In this document: in pieces, positions 27,935 to 35,685 of the stretch
Position numbering within the stretch: the first letter of the stretch is position 1
Layout: the number at the start of each line of letters is the position of its first letter
NCBI RefSeq assembly: GCF_024701375.2
Contig: NZ_CP113910.1
Location: forward strand, 1,550,001 to 1,614,000
Length of the DNA stretch: 64,000 bases
From: Streptomyces sp. KMM 9044
GTDB lineage: Bacteria > Actinomycetota > Actinomycetes > Streptomycetales > Streptomycetaceae
Direction: 5' to 3'
Translations under genes and position numbers: made by a program
The notes under the pieces: generated by a model
Told to the model about the DNA's origin: nothing
Databases searched by the model: none
Seen by the model: only the letters and a program-made list of their open reading frames with translations

Positions 27935-29154
27935 CCGCTGCCCGCGTCGGGGTGTTCGGCCTGCTCGGCTCCGGCAACCTCGGCAACGACGGGTCGCTGG
28001 AGGCCGTGCTCGGGTACCTCCGCGCCGAGCACCCGGAGGCGGTCGTGGACGCGCTGTGCGGCGGACCCGAAGTCGTGGCGGCCCGGTACGGGATCCCCGC
28101 GACACGGCTGCACTGGTACCGCGGGGAGTACCGGACCGCGTCGCGGGCGGGCGCGATCGTGGGGAAGGGGCTGGGCAAACTCGTCGACGCCGTCCGCACC
28201 GCCGCCTGGGTGCGCCGGCACGACGTGGTGATCGTGCCGGGCATGGGCGTCCTGGAGGCCACGCTGCCGCTGCGGCCGTGGGGCTTCCCGTACTCGCTGT
28301 TCCTGCTCTGCGCGGGCGGCCGGCTGCTGCGCACCCGGGTCGCGCTGGTCGGCGTCGGCGCGGACACGATCAGCGACCGGCCGACCCGGACCCTGGTGCG
28401 CTGGTCGGCGCGGCTGGCCACCTACCGGTCGTACCGGGACGCCCTGTCCCGCGACGCGATGCGGGCGATGGGCGTGGACACCGCGCGCGACGAGGTCTAC
28501 CCGGACCTCGCGTTCGCCCTGCCGACGCCGCCGGCGGGCGCGTCCCCGGGCCCGCCGGGCCACGTCTGCGTCGGTGTCATGGACTTCCACGGCGGCAACG
28601 ACGACCGCGCCCGGGCCGAGGAGATCCACCGGCGCTACCTCGACGGGACGATCCGCTTCGTGCGCACGCTGGTCGGGGAGGGCAGGCCGGTCCGGCTGCT
28701 CACCGGCGACGCGTGCGACGCGCCGGTGGCCGGGGCGATCCTCGACGCGGTGGGCTCGCCGCTGGTCACCGCTGCCGAGGCGACCTCGCTGGCCGACCTG
28801 ATGAAGGAGACGGCGGCTGCCGACACCGTGGTGGCGACCCGCTACCACAACCTGGTCTGCGCGCTGAAGACCGGCACGCCGACGCTCGCACTCAGCTATG
28901 CGGCGAAGAGCGACACGCTCATGGCCCGGATGGGGCTGGACGCGTACTGCCACCCGGCCCGCGAGGTCGACGCCGACCGGCTGCTCGGGCAGTTCCGGGC
29001 GCTGGAGCGGAGCTCGGCGGAGCTGCGGCGGACCCTCACCGAACGGAACCTGGTCGCCACCGCGCAACTCGATCACCAGTTCACCGCCCTGACGGCGGCC
29101 CTGTTCCCGGCGACCGGCCACGACCACGACCACACCCTGCGGGAGACCCCGTGA
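27931..29154 (+). CDS. Polysaccharide pyruvyl transferase family protein
   Basis: This 407-residue protein matches the CsaB/WcaK-type pyruvyltransferase family. It has the N-terminal motif VFGLLGSGNLGNDGSLEAV, then VALVGVGADTISD and the C-terminal TVVATRYHNLVCALKTGTPTLALSY. The enzyme would add a pyruvate ketal from phosphoenolpyruvate to a hexose of the repeat, giving further negative charge. The start is GTG 27931. The gene is coupled to the glycosyltransferase before it and the RmlC-like gene after it. A His/Asp-rich tail (GHDHDHT) ends the protein. Confidence 0.85.
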   Translation: MTAARVGVFGLLGSGNLGNDGSLEAVLGYLRAEHPEAVVDALCGGPEVVAARYGIPATRLHWYRGEYRTASRAGAIVGKGLGKLVDAVRTAAWVRRHDVVIVPGMGVLEATLPLRPWGFPYSLFLLCAGGRLLRTRVALVGVGADTISDRPTRTLVRWSARLATYRSYRDALSRDAMRAMGVDTARDEVYPDLAFALPTPPAGASPGPPGHVCVGVMDFHGGNDDRARAEEIHRRYLDGTIRFVRTLVGEGRPVRLLTGDACDAPVAGAILDAVGSPLVTAAEATSLADLMKETAAADTVVATRYHNLVCALKTGTPTLALSYAAKSDTLMARMGLDAYCHPAREVDADRLLGQFRALERSSAELRRTLTERNLVATAQLDHQFTALTAALFPATGHDHDHTLRETP

Positions 29155-29702
29155 AAGCGACCGAAGTCCCGGCGATCACCGGCGCGTACCTGTTCGAGCC
29201 GACGCCTTACGCCGACGAACGCGGCTTCTTCTGCCGCACCTTCGACGCCGGCGTGGTCCGCTCGGTGGGCCTCGACCCGGACGCCTTCGTCCAGGACAGC
29301 CTGTCCCGCTCGGTCCGGGGCGTGCTGCGCGGCCTGCACCTGCGCTCCGGCGGCGGCGAGGCCAAGCTGGTGCGCTGCTCGTACGGGAGGATCTTCGACG
29401 TCGTCGTGGACCTGCGGACGGACTCGCCGACCTACCTGGGCCGGGCCTTCTTCGAGCTGTCAGGCGAGACGCAGGCGACCCTGTACATCCCGGCGGGGTG
29501 CGCGCACGGCTTCCAGGCGCTGACCGGCACCGCCGACACCTCGTACCGGATCGACCGTCCGCACGATCCGGCCGAGGACGTGACGATCGCCTTCGACGAC
29601 CCGGAGCTCGCCATCCCCTGGCCGCTGCCGGTCACATCGATGTCCCTGCGGGACCGGGAGGCGCCGAGCCTCGCCGAGGTCCTGAAGCAGAAGGAGAGCT
29701 GA
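29151..29702 (+). CDS. dTDP-4-dehydrorhamnose 3,5-epimerase-like protein (RmlC family)
   Basis: This 183-residue cupin has the RmlC signatures DERGFFCRTF, GVLRGLHLR with the catalytic histidine, IFDVVVDLR and YIPAGCAHGFQAL. It should epimerise C3 and/or C5 of a 4-keto sugar nucleotide. No RmlA, RmlB or RmlD is encoded in the window, so it may act on the product of the local nucleotidyltransferase and epimerase instead of making dTDP-rhamnose. The start is GTG 29151, overlapping the preceding stop. Confidence 0.87.
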   Translation: MKATEVPAITGAYLFEPTPYADERGFFCRTFDAGVVRSVGLDPDAFVQDSLSRSVRGVLRGLHLRSGGGEAKLVRCSYGRIFDVVVDLRTDSPTYLGRAFFELSGETQATLYIPAGCAHGFQALTGTADTSYRIDRPHDPAEDVTIAFDDPELAIPWPLPVTSMSLRDREAPSLAEVLKQKES

Positions 29703-29709
29703 GACCGGC

Positions 29710-31092
29710 GTGGACACCCCAGACACCCCAGACACCGAAGAGTTCCTCCTGCCCCGGTCGCGGCAGGCGAACGAGCGGCTGCACGCCCTGGTCCCCGGGG
29801 GCGCGCACACCTACGCCAAGGGCGACGACCAGTACCCCGACAACCTGGCCCCGGTCATCAGCCACGGCCGCGGTGCTCACGTGTGGGACGTCGACGGCAA
29901 CCGCTACATCGAGTACGGCTCGGGCCTGCGGTCGGTCAGCCTCGGCCACGCCCACCCACGCGTGATCGAGGCAGTGCGGCGGGAACTCGGCCGCGGCAGC
30001 AACTTCGTCCGGCCGTCCGTCGTGGAGGTCGAGGCCGCGGAACGCTTCCTGGCCACGGTGCCGACCGCCGAGATGGTGAAGTTCGCGAAGAACGGCTCCG
30101 ACGCCACCACCGCCGCGGTGCGCCTGGCCCGCGCCGCCACCGGACGCCCGCGGGTGGCCCTCTGCGGCGACCATCCGTTCTTCTCCGTCGACGACTGGTT
30201 CATCGGTACCACGCCGATGCCGGCCGGCATTCCGGCGGCGACCACCGAGCTCACCGTGGCGTTCCCTTACGGGGACCTGGCCGCCACGGAGGAACTGCTC
30301 ACCCGGTACCGGAACGAGGTCGCCTGTCTGATCCTCGAACCCGCCGGCCGCACCGAGCCTTCCCCGGGCTCTCCACTCCGTTCGAGCGGGGGAGACCCCA
30401 CTCCCGGGTACCTCGCCGGTCTGCGCGAGCTGGCCGACCGGCACGGCTGCGTACTGATCTTCGACGAGATGATCACCGGATTCCGCTGGTCCGAGGCAGG
30501 CGCCCAGGGCCTGTACGGCGTCGTCCCCGACCTCTCCACGTTCGGCAAGGCGCTGGGCAACGGGTTCGCCGTCTCCGCGCTGGCCGGACGCCGCGATCTG
30601 ATGGAGCGGGGCGGGCTGCGTCACTCCGGCGACCGGGTGTTCCTGCTGTCCACCACGCACGGTGCGGAAACGCACTCCCTGGCCGCCGCGACGGCCGTGC
30701 AAACCATCTACGTCGAGGAGGGCGTCACCGCGCGGCTGCACGCCCTCGGCGAGCGGTTGGCCGCCGGTGTCCGCGACGCCGCGGCCGCCATGGGCGTCGG
30801 CGACCACGTCGTCGTCCGGGGCCGGGCCAGCAACCTGGTCTTCGCCACCCTCGACGAGAACCGGCAGCCGTCGCAGCAGTACCGCACCCTGTTCCTGCGC
30901 CAGCTCATCGCGGGCGGGGTGCTGGCGCCGTCGTTCGTGGTGAGCAGCGCGCTCGGTGACGCCGACATCGATCACACCGTCGACGTGGTGGCCCAGGCCT
31001 GTGCGGTGTACCGGAAGGCACTGGACGCCGGTGACCCCGCTCCCTGGCTGGGCGGACGACCGGTGAAGCCCGTTTTCCGCCGCTTGGCGTGA
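29710..31092 (+). CDS. Class III PLP aminotransferase (GSA aminomutase-like)
   Basis: This 460-residue PLP enzyme resembles glutamate-1-semialdehyde aminomutases and class III aminotransferases. Motifs are VPGGAHTYAKGDDQ near the N-terminus, KNGSDATTAAVRLARA for phosphate binding, IFDEMITGFRW and the PLP-lysine site STFGKALGNGFAVSAL. In a sugar cluster it probably installs an amino group on a keto-sugar or links an amino acid. A 43-bp repeat (30358-30400) inserted in frame gives the low-complexity residues SPGSPLRSSGGDPT before PGYLAGLREL. The start is GTG 29710, and the first codons carry a small DTP repeat. It is the last gene of the operon and converges on the PAP2 gene with a 2-nt gap. 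Confidence 0.85.
   Translation: MDTPDTPDTEEFLLPRSRQANERLHALVPGGAHTYAKGDDQYPDNLAPVISHGRGAHVWDVDGNRYIEYGSGLRSVSLGHAHPRVIEAVRRELGRGSNFVRPSVVEVEAAERFLATVPTAEMVKFAKNGSDATTAAVRLARAATGRPRVALCGDHPFFSVDDWFIGTTPMPAGIPAATTELTVAFPYGDLAATEELLTRYRNEVACLILEPAGRTEPSPGSPLRSSGGDPTPGYLAGLRELADRHGCVLIFDEMITGFRWSEAGAQGLYGVVPDLSTFGKALGNGFAVSALAGRRDLMERGGLRHSGDRVFLLSTTHGAETHSLAAATAVQTIYVEEGVTARLHALGERLAAGVRDAAAAMGVGDHVVVRGRASNLVFATLDENRQPSQQYRTLFLRQLIAGGVLAPSFVVSSALGDADIDHTVDVVAQACAVYRKALDAGDPAPWLGGRPVKPVFRRLA
30358..30400 (-). repeat. 43-bp interspersed repeat, copy B
   Basis: This is the inverted partner of copy A at 25077-25119, about 80% identical over 43-44 bases with matching ends (TGGGG and GGAAGG on the minus strand). 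It interrupts the aminotransferase gene in frame, in a surface-loop position just before PGYLAGLREL where family members have no extra residues. Its presence in a second gene of the same operon supports a mobile or recombinogenic element. Confidence 0.8.
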
Positions 31093-31094
31093 CG

Positions 31095-31808
31095 TCAGCG
31101 AGGCTCCGGGCGACCGGCGTCGGCCATCCGGTCAGCCGTCCGGTCGACCAGCCACGCGGTCGCCGGTGTCACCGCCAGTGCGGTGCACCAGCCGCCGAGG
31201 ACGTCGGTCGGGTAGTGCGCGCCCAGGGCGACCTGCGCCCAGCCCATGGCGGCGCCGGCGACCAGTGCCGCGGCGAGCACGAGTAATGCGCCGGCCGTCC
31301 TGCCGAGGCCGAGCCTGCCGGTCGCGAGCAGCGCCACCACGAGGGCGAACGCGGTGAGGAAGGCGGTGTGCCCGCTCGGGTAGGACAAGTTGTCGTCGCC
31401 GTGGATGGTCCGTCCCACCAAGGGCTTGATCAGCTTCGTCGTCCCCACGGCCAGGCCGGCGCCGGCAACGACGAGCACCGCCGCGCGGGGCCACCGAAGC
31501 AGCAGGCAGCCCGTCACGGTGACCCCGACCAGCGTCGCCGCTCCCACCGGCTCCCCCAGGAAGTCCGTGGCCAGAGCGGCGTTCCGCAGCGACGGCCCCA
31601 CGCCCTCCACCACCGCCCAGATCCACGTGTCCACTGTGCCGGGCTCGCTGCCGTCGGCGTACAGGGCCCCGAGCACGCCGACCACCAGCGCGCCGAGGAC
31701 CGCCACCGCCCCGAGCCACCCGCGCAGCGACGGGGGCAGCACCACGGGCACCGGACGACCGGCCATACGCCCGCCGCGGGTGAGCCGGGTCAAATCTTCT
31801 TCCCACAT
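31095..31808 (-). CDS. PAP2-family membrane phosphatase
   Basis: This 237-residue integral membrane phosphatase has about five hydrophobic segments. The PAP2 signature appears as [14 protein letters not shown] (first motif, with RT in place of RP), SYPSGHTAF (catalytic histidine) and [15 protein letters not shown] (third motif, with Q in place of the usual arginine). Both substitutions are at positions that normally bind phosphate, so activity may be altered. Such proteins recycle undecaprenyl pyrophosphate or cleave phosphatidic acid. The start ATG 31808 gives MWEEDL, while ATG 31766 (MAGRPV) is an equally possible start closer to the first membrane segment. It faces the exopolysaccharide operon tail to tail. 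Confidence 0.8.
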   Translation of the reverse strand: MWEEDLTRLTRGGRMAGRPVPVVLPPSLRGWLGAVAVLGALVVGVLGALYADGSEPGTVDTWIWAVVEGVGPSLRNAALATDFLGEPVGAATLVGVTVTGCLLLRWPRAAVLVVAGAGLAVGTTKLIKPLVGRTIHGDDNLSYPSGHTAFLTAFALVVALLATGRLGLGRTAGALLVLAAALVAGAAMGWAQVALGAHYPTDVLGGWCTALAVTPATAWLVDRTADRMADAGRPEPR

Positions 31809-31919
31809 CGGTCCATCATCGCCGCCGCGCCCGGCGGATGCTCCGCCCTGCGGACAACTCCCCCGCGACGACCGCGTCAGTGTCCCTTGCCGTCCAATCC
31901 GGAGGAGCGGGACTCCTGC

Positions 31920-32310
31920 CTGGTGGCCGACGTCACCGCGCCGGGGCCCGAACTGGCGGCTGCCCTCGGCCGCGCGGACCTCGTCCTGCTCGCCGTCCAC
32001 CAGTACTGCAACGACACCTCGTGACCCGAAGCAGTCGTTGCAGTACTAGGCCGTGGCCTTCAAGGCCGTCGCCCCCGTGACCCGGCTCATGCCCCCGGGC
32101 GCGCTGCTCGCCGACACGCTCTCCGTCCGGACGGGCACGGCTGCGGAACTCGCGGCCCGTGCCCCCGGGGTCGAGCACGTCGGTCTCAACCCGATGTTCG
32201 CCCCGGCCGCTGGCATGGCGGTAGGCCCGTGGCTGCCGTGGTCACAAGGGAGGGGCCCGGCGTCGCCGCCTTGCTGCGGCTCGTTGAGCACGGTGGCGGG
32301 AGGCCCGGCC
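31920..32310 (+). pseudogene. Decayed prephenate-dehydrogenase-like gene
   Basis: Three fragments in different frames together resemble the middle of a prephenate dehydrogenase (TyrA-like) protein. They are [22 protein letters not shown] at about 31930-32000, then [19 protein letters not shown] and [15 protein letters not shown] at about 32050-32220, then [19 protein letters not shown] after a frameshift near 32220. The N-terminal NAD-binding glycine motif and the C-terminus are missing. Between the first two fragments lies a 46-bp stem-loop insertion that replaces about one codon of the expected sequence. No start or stop makes a functional protein, so this is a remnant. Confidence 0.6.
32002..32047. 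repeat. 46-bp stem-loop insertion with 14-bp perfect inverted repeats
   Basis: The arms AGTACTGCAACGAC (32002-32015) and its exact reverse complement (32034-32047) flank an 18-base centre. The element interrupts the prephenate-dehydrogenase-like remnant just after the codons for LAV. Compact size, perfect arms and position inside a former gene suggest a miniature inverted-repeat element or a palindromic repeat mobilised in trans. No target duplication is obvious. Confidence 0.7.
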
Positions 32311-32690
32311 CCGGCCGGCCCCTCTGGGATGCGGTGCGTGACCATCCCTCGAATTGAGCAGCGAAGTCGCGAGGTGGGCCCGGAACATTCTTGCGGCGGT
32401 GCTGACCTGGGTTGGCCGACCGGCGGGAGGGCGGCGGCGGGTGTCAGGGAGGCAACTGCCGTCTGCTCCAGCTTGCACGCGGCGTGCATCATGAACTGAC
32501 CGAGCATCTTGCAGTCGTCGCTGTCGGTAATGACCCCACCCCCTTCCGTCGCGATCCGCCTGCAGCCCGCTCCTCTCCCACTCCACGCCGGCCCCGCCAT
32601 GTGTGCGTCGGTGCATCCGGTCGCCATCGTGGGGCAGAATCGCTTCCGGCCGTCCCTGCAGAGGCGTCCCGGACAGCAGACGAGGAAACA
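32311..32690. other. Intergenic stretch upstream of the STAS gene
   Basis: No open frame here has recognisable protein features. The stretch lies between the decayed prephenate-dehydrogenase-like sequence and the STAS gene and presumably holds the promoter of the latter. I could not find a clearly spaced promoter. Confidence 0.4.
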
Positions 32691-33056
32691 GTGACTGACA
32701 CCGAGCAAGCCGACCGGCCGGACCCTCTCCGCGCCGCGCACCGCAAGGTCGGCGGAATCCATGTCGTGACCTTGCACGGCGAGATCGATCACGACGTCGA
32801 GGGCATCTTCCGCGATGCCCTGCTGGGAACCGCTGAAGCAGCACCGGCGCGGATCGTCGCCGACCTCAGCGGGGTGAGCTTCATGGACTCCACCGGCATC
32901 AACATCCTCATCGCCACCCATCTGCGGACAACGCAGGCACAGGGGTGGGTGCGCATCGCCGGTGCCCAGCAACCCATACAGCGCCTCCTGCAGGTCACCG
33001 GAGTCGACGCTTTCATCCCCTGCCACCCGACGACCGAGCAGGCTGTGGCCTCCTGA
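32691..33056 (+). CDS. STAS-domain anti-sigma factor antagonist
   Basis: This 121-residue single-domain protein is an anti-anti-sigma factor of the SpoIIAA/RsbV family. The domain runs from VGGIHVVTLHGEIDHD to the end and contains the phosphorylation loop VSFMDSTGINILI, with the regulatory serine at residue 67. In the unphosphorylated state it binds an anti-sigma kinase and frees a sigma factor. PP2C phosphatases like the one at 0.9-2.1 kb reset it. No kinase gene lies beside it. The GTG 32691 start follows a good GAGGAAA ribosome site. It stands alone between two stretches of gene debris. Confidence 0.88.
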   Translation: MTDTEQADRPDPLRAAHRKVGGIHVVTLHGEIDHDVEGIFRDALLGTAEAAPARIVADLSGVSFMDSTGINILIATHLRTTQAQGWVRIAGAQQPIQRLLQVTGVDAFIPCHPTTEQAVAS

Positions 33057-33519
33057 CAGCGCCCCACGCCGAATCGGAGCACTGGCATGTGCAGGGGTCG
33101 AGCCGTCAGCCGAAGACTCACCGCAGTGGGCGAGGTCTTCCGGCGGCCTGCTGAGGCCCCCACCCCCTTCGCCAGGGCCGCCCGCGAAACCTCTGAGACC
33201 CCGCCCGCCGCAGGCCCTCCCCTGGTGTCACCACCGCGCAGACTCCGGCCGTCACCCCGACACCGGCCGACGAACCTCTCCGAGCCGACGGCGAAGCACA
33301 CGACCGGCACTCCCCCGACCCCGGGCCGGCGCACGTCGCCGCCAGGATCCGGGCCGCCCGCAACGGCCGCGCCACGACGGTTCCCCTCCTCCGCAGCGAC
33401 AGCCTCTTCCACCTGCGCCGGCTACGGGCCCGCGGAGAGCAGGCGCGTGTCTGCGTACTCGGCGCGATGAGCGCCCCGCCCGGCGTCTGCGAGGGCGACC
33501 GTGTCGCCGTGGCAGACGG
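33057..33519. other. Gene-poor stretch after the STAS gene
   Basis: Open frames here are Pro/Arg-rich and lack starts or domains. One plus-strand frame at about 33254-33470 reads more like protein (VAARIRAARNGRATTVPLL) but begins after a stop without a start codon, so it may be another fragment. I cannot name it. Confidence 0.4.
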
Positions 33520-33665
33520 CTCCGAGATCGCCGCTAAGGCGTGTGACCTGGTCGAACGTCGTGCGGTCCACAGACCGGCGGTCGCGCACGTCTCACAGGA
33601 CCGGGGCATCCACAACGAGGCCGTGCGCGGCCGGGTCCGCCGCGCCGAGACCGAACCGCGGCGAG
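33520..33665 (+). pseudogene. Remnant of an IS3-type transposase OrfA
   Basis: A short stretch reads EIAAKACDLVERR, then VAHVSQDRGIHNEAVRGRVRRAE. This matches the helix-turn-helix part of IS3-family OrfA proteins, in which a VARDLGIHKEALRNWVRQAE-type sequence is standard. The first helix region is shortened, the rest of the transposase and the terminal repeats are absent, and mutations such as RGRVRR replace conserved residues. It is a dead fragment and marks past insertion activity in this debris region. Confidence 0.5.
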
Positions 33666-33753
33666 CAGAACGCGGTCGGGGCGCACTCGCGGTGAGGAGC
33701 ACCCCGGCGGGTCGGTCTGCTGACACCCCGGCACTTGATGGGGTGCGGGTCGG

Positions 33754-34305
33754 CTACGGGTTCACGCACATGGCGTAGAGCCCGAAGTCGGCGTTGCTCC
33801 GGCCGTCCGTGGTCTGCGCCCACCAGCCGTCGTTCGAGCCGGTCTCCGCCGCCCTGGCAGGCCGGCCGGCGAAGGTGCTGCCCCCTACGCGTTCGGTTCC
33901 CTCGAGGCCACCGCCGGTGATGATCTTTCCGGCGGGGCACTTGAGGAGGCCGCCGACCGGGTTCTCGTCCGTACCGGCGCAGCGGTGGAGCGAGAGGTCG
34001 TGCACGGGCAGCGAGCAGATCGCGTAGACCGTCGCGTTCGTCGTGGCGCTGCCGAGGTCGTAGCCGCCGACGGACCACTCGTTCACCTGGGAGGAGCCGG
34101 CGCCGTAGGTGGGGCAGGACGAGCTGAGGCCCGTCCTGCCTCCCTGGTTTTCGCCACCGCCACCAATGACGGCCTTCCCCACCGGGCAGGAGGCTGTGGC
34201 GGTCTGCCCGGCGGGTGCCCGGGCTCGGCGCACCGGCTACCAGCAGGGGGACGACGGGCCCGAGCTGGGCCGGCAAGGTCTGGGGCCAAGGAGGATTCCG
34301 GCCAA
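33754..34305 (-). pseudogene. Frameshifted secreted protein with CPxGKxxxGGG repeats
   Basis: The readable part (33754-34233) encodes about 159 residues with two copies of a motif: ATASCPVGKAVIGGGGENQ and LLKCPAGKIITGGGLEG. The tail reads NDGWWAQTTDGRSNADFGLYAMCVNP. Proteins with these cysteine/glycine repeats are secreted in actinobacteria. The frame opens at a GTG next to a TAG stop and has no signal peptide. A hydrophobic stretch resembling one (LGPVVPLLVAGAPSPG) lies just upstream in another frame, so a frameshift near 34210 has separated signal and mature parts. A sequencing error would give the same picture. The function is unknown. Confidence 0.55.
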
Positions 34306-34403
34306 CCGCGCGCCGGGGGAGGCCACGCGCGGGGCCGTACGGGGGTGCCTCGAATCTGCCGAAGTGGCCCACGTCTACCGTCGTCTTCGTCGACGGGTGC
34401 CGG

Positions 34404-35648
34404 TCAGGGCGAGCTCCCGCGAGCAGGATCTTCCGTCCGTGAGACAAACCCGCCGAGTCGCCGTGGGTCTTCCACCGTCGCGTACCCGGCGGCGATCTCG
34501 TCGACCTGCCGGTAGCCGGTGCGCAGCAGAAAGGTGTTCAGGCGGCCGTGGGACTTGGCACCCAGGACGAAGAAGTCGGGCTCGGGGCTGCGGAGCTGGG
34601 CGATGCCGGTGGCCGGCTGAGTGAGGCAGTCACCGCCCGCCGCGCCGAGCAGGGCGGCGGAGAGGTTCATGGGGGCGCCGGTGGCGTAACACTCGTGGAC
34701 CTGGAGCTGACGGTAGAGGGTGTGGTCGCCGGTGTAGCCGGTGAGCGACACGACGTGGTCGGCGAGCACCTCGCGCGGACCGTAGGCGGTGGCGAGGCGT
34801 ACGAGTACGCGGTCACCGTCGGCGACGGTCGACAGCGAGTGGACGTGGGCTCCGGTGTGGACCGACACCCGGCGGTGTGCGCCCGATGCCAGAGCCTGTG
34901 CGGTGGAGACGAGTTCCTGGCGTCCGGGCAGAGTGTCGCCCGGGACGGCCCCCCAGTCGGGCGCGGGGCGGCGTACCACCCATTCGAGACGCGTCCCGGG
35001 GAGCGCGGCGAGGTCCCGCGCGGCGGTCTGGGCGGACTTCCCGGCGCCGACCAGGAGAACGGTTCCCGCCCAGCGGTCGAAGGAGCCGTTGACCGAGGGC
35101 AGGGTGCGGGTGATGCGGGAGTGCAGGGCCCGTTCACCCGGAGCGGGGATGCCACCCAACCCGAGGGTGTTGGGATGGGAGTAGGTACCGGTGCAGTCCA
35201 GGACCAGGCTCGCTTCGGCGGTCTCCTCTCCGTCGGGGGCGTCCAACAGGAGTCTGAAGGGGGCCGCCGCCCGGGTGTCGGTGCCGATCTGTTCGTGTTT
35301 GAGCAGGCCGGCGCGCGCGACGCCGGCCACGGGGGTGCGGTAGCGGATCCGCCCCTTGAGCGCCGGGAGTTGTGCGAGCGGAGAGAGCACCTCGTCGACG
35401 AGTCCGTCGCCCGTGGGGCACGCGTCGCCCGTGGGTGCGTGCGGGAGATGGGCACGCATCCGGCGCGAGACGTTCAGGTCCCATGGGGTGAAGAGACGTA
35501 CGTGGCCCCAGTCGCGTACATGGGCGGCGGCGCTGTCCGCCGCCTCGTAGACCGTGAACGGCCATCCGGCGTCGGCGCAGGCGAGGGCGGCGTCGAGGCC
35601 GACGGGTCCGGCACCGAGGATCGCTACGTGCGGTTGGTGCTGCTGCAT
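34404..35648 (-). CDS. FAD-dependent oxidoreductase, flavin-monooxygenase-like
   Basis: This 414-residue flavoprotein starts with the FAD-binding motif VAILGAGPVGLDAALACADAG. A second dinucleotide motif VLLVGAGKSAQTAARDLA near residue 195 should bind NADPH, as in flavin monooxygenases and lysine/ornithine hydroxylase relatives. It is the last gene of an eight-gene operon next to an arsenic methyltransferase. Flavin monooxygenases called ArsO occur in some Streptomyces arsenic islands, so oxidation of an arsenic or sulfur centre is a possible role. I cannot assign a substrate. ATG 35648 lies 37 nt after the preceding fusion gene. Confidence 0.75.
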   Translation of the reverse strand: MQQHQPHVAILGAGPVGLDAALACADAGWPFTVYEAADSAAAHVRDWGHVRLFTPWDLNVSRRMRAHLPHAPTGDACPTGDGLVDEVLSPLAQLPALKGRIRYRTPVAGVARAGLLKHEQIGTDTRAAAPFRLLLDAPDGEETAEASLVLDCTGTYSHPNTLGLGGIPAPGERALHSRITRTLPSVNGSFDRWAGTVLLVGAGKSAQTAARDLAALPGTRLEWVVRRPAPDWGAVPGDTLPGRQELVSTAQALASGAHRRVSVHTGAHVHSLSTVADGDRVLVRLATAYGPREVLADHVVSLTGYTGDHTLYRQLQVHECYATGAPMNLSAALLGAAGGDCLTQPATGIAQLRSPEPDFFVLGAKSHGRLNTFLLRTGYRQVDEIAAGYATVEDPRRLGGFVSRTEDPARGSSP

Positions 35649-35685
35649 GGTGGTGGGCTCCCTCGGTGCACGCGTACGGGTCGGG

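Noticed and set aside
31090..31097. TGACGTCA palindrome as a regulatory site
   Set aside because: It is formed by two convergent stop codons with two bases between them and needs no other explanation.
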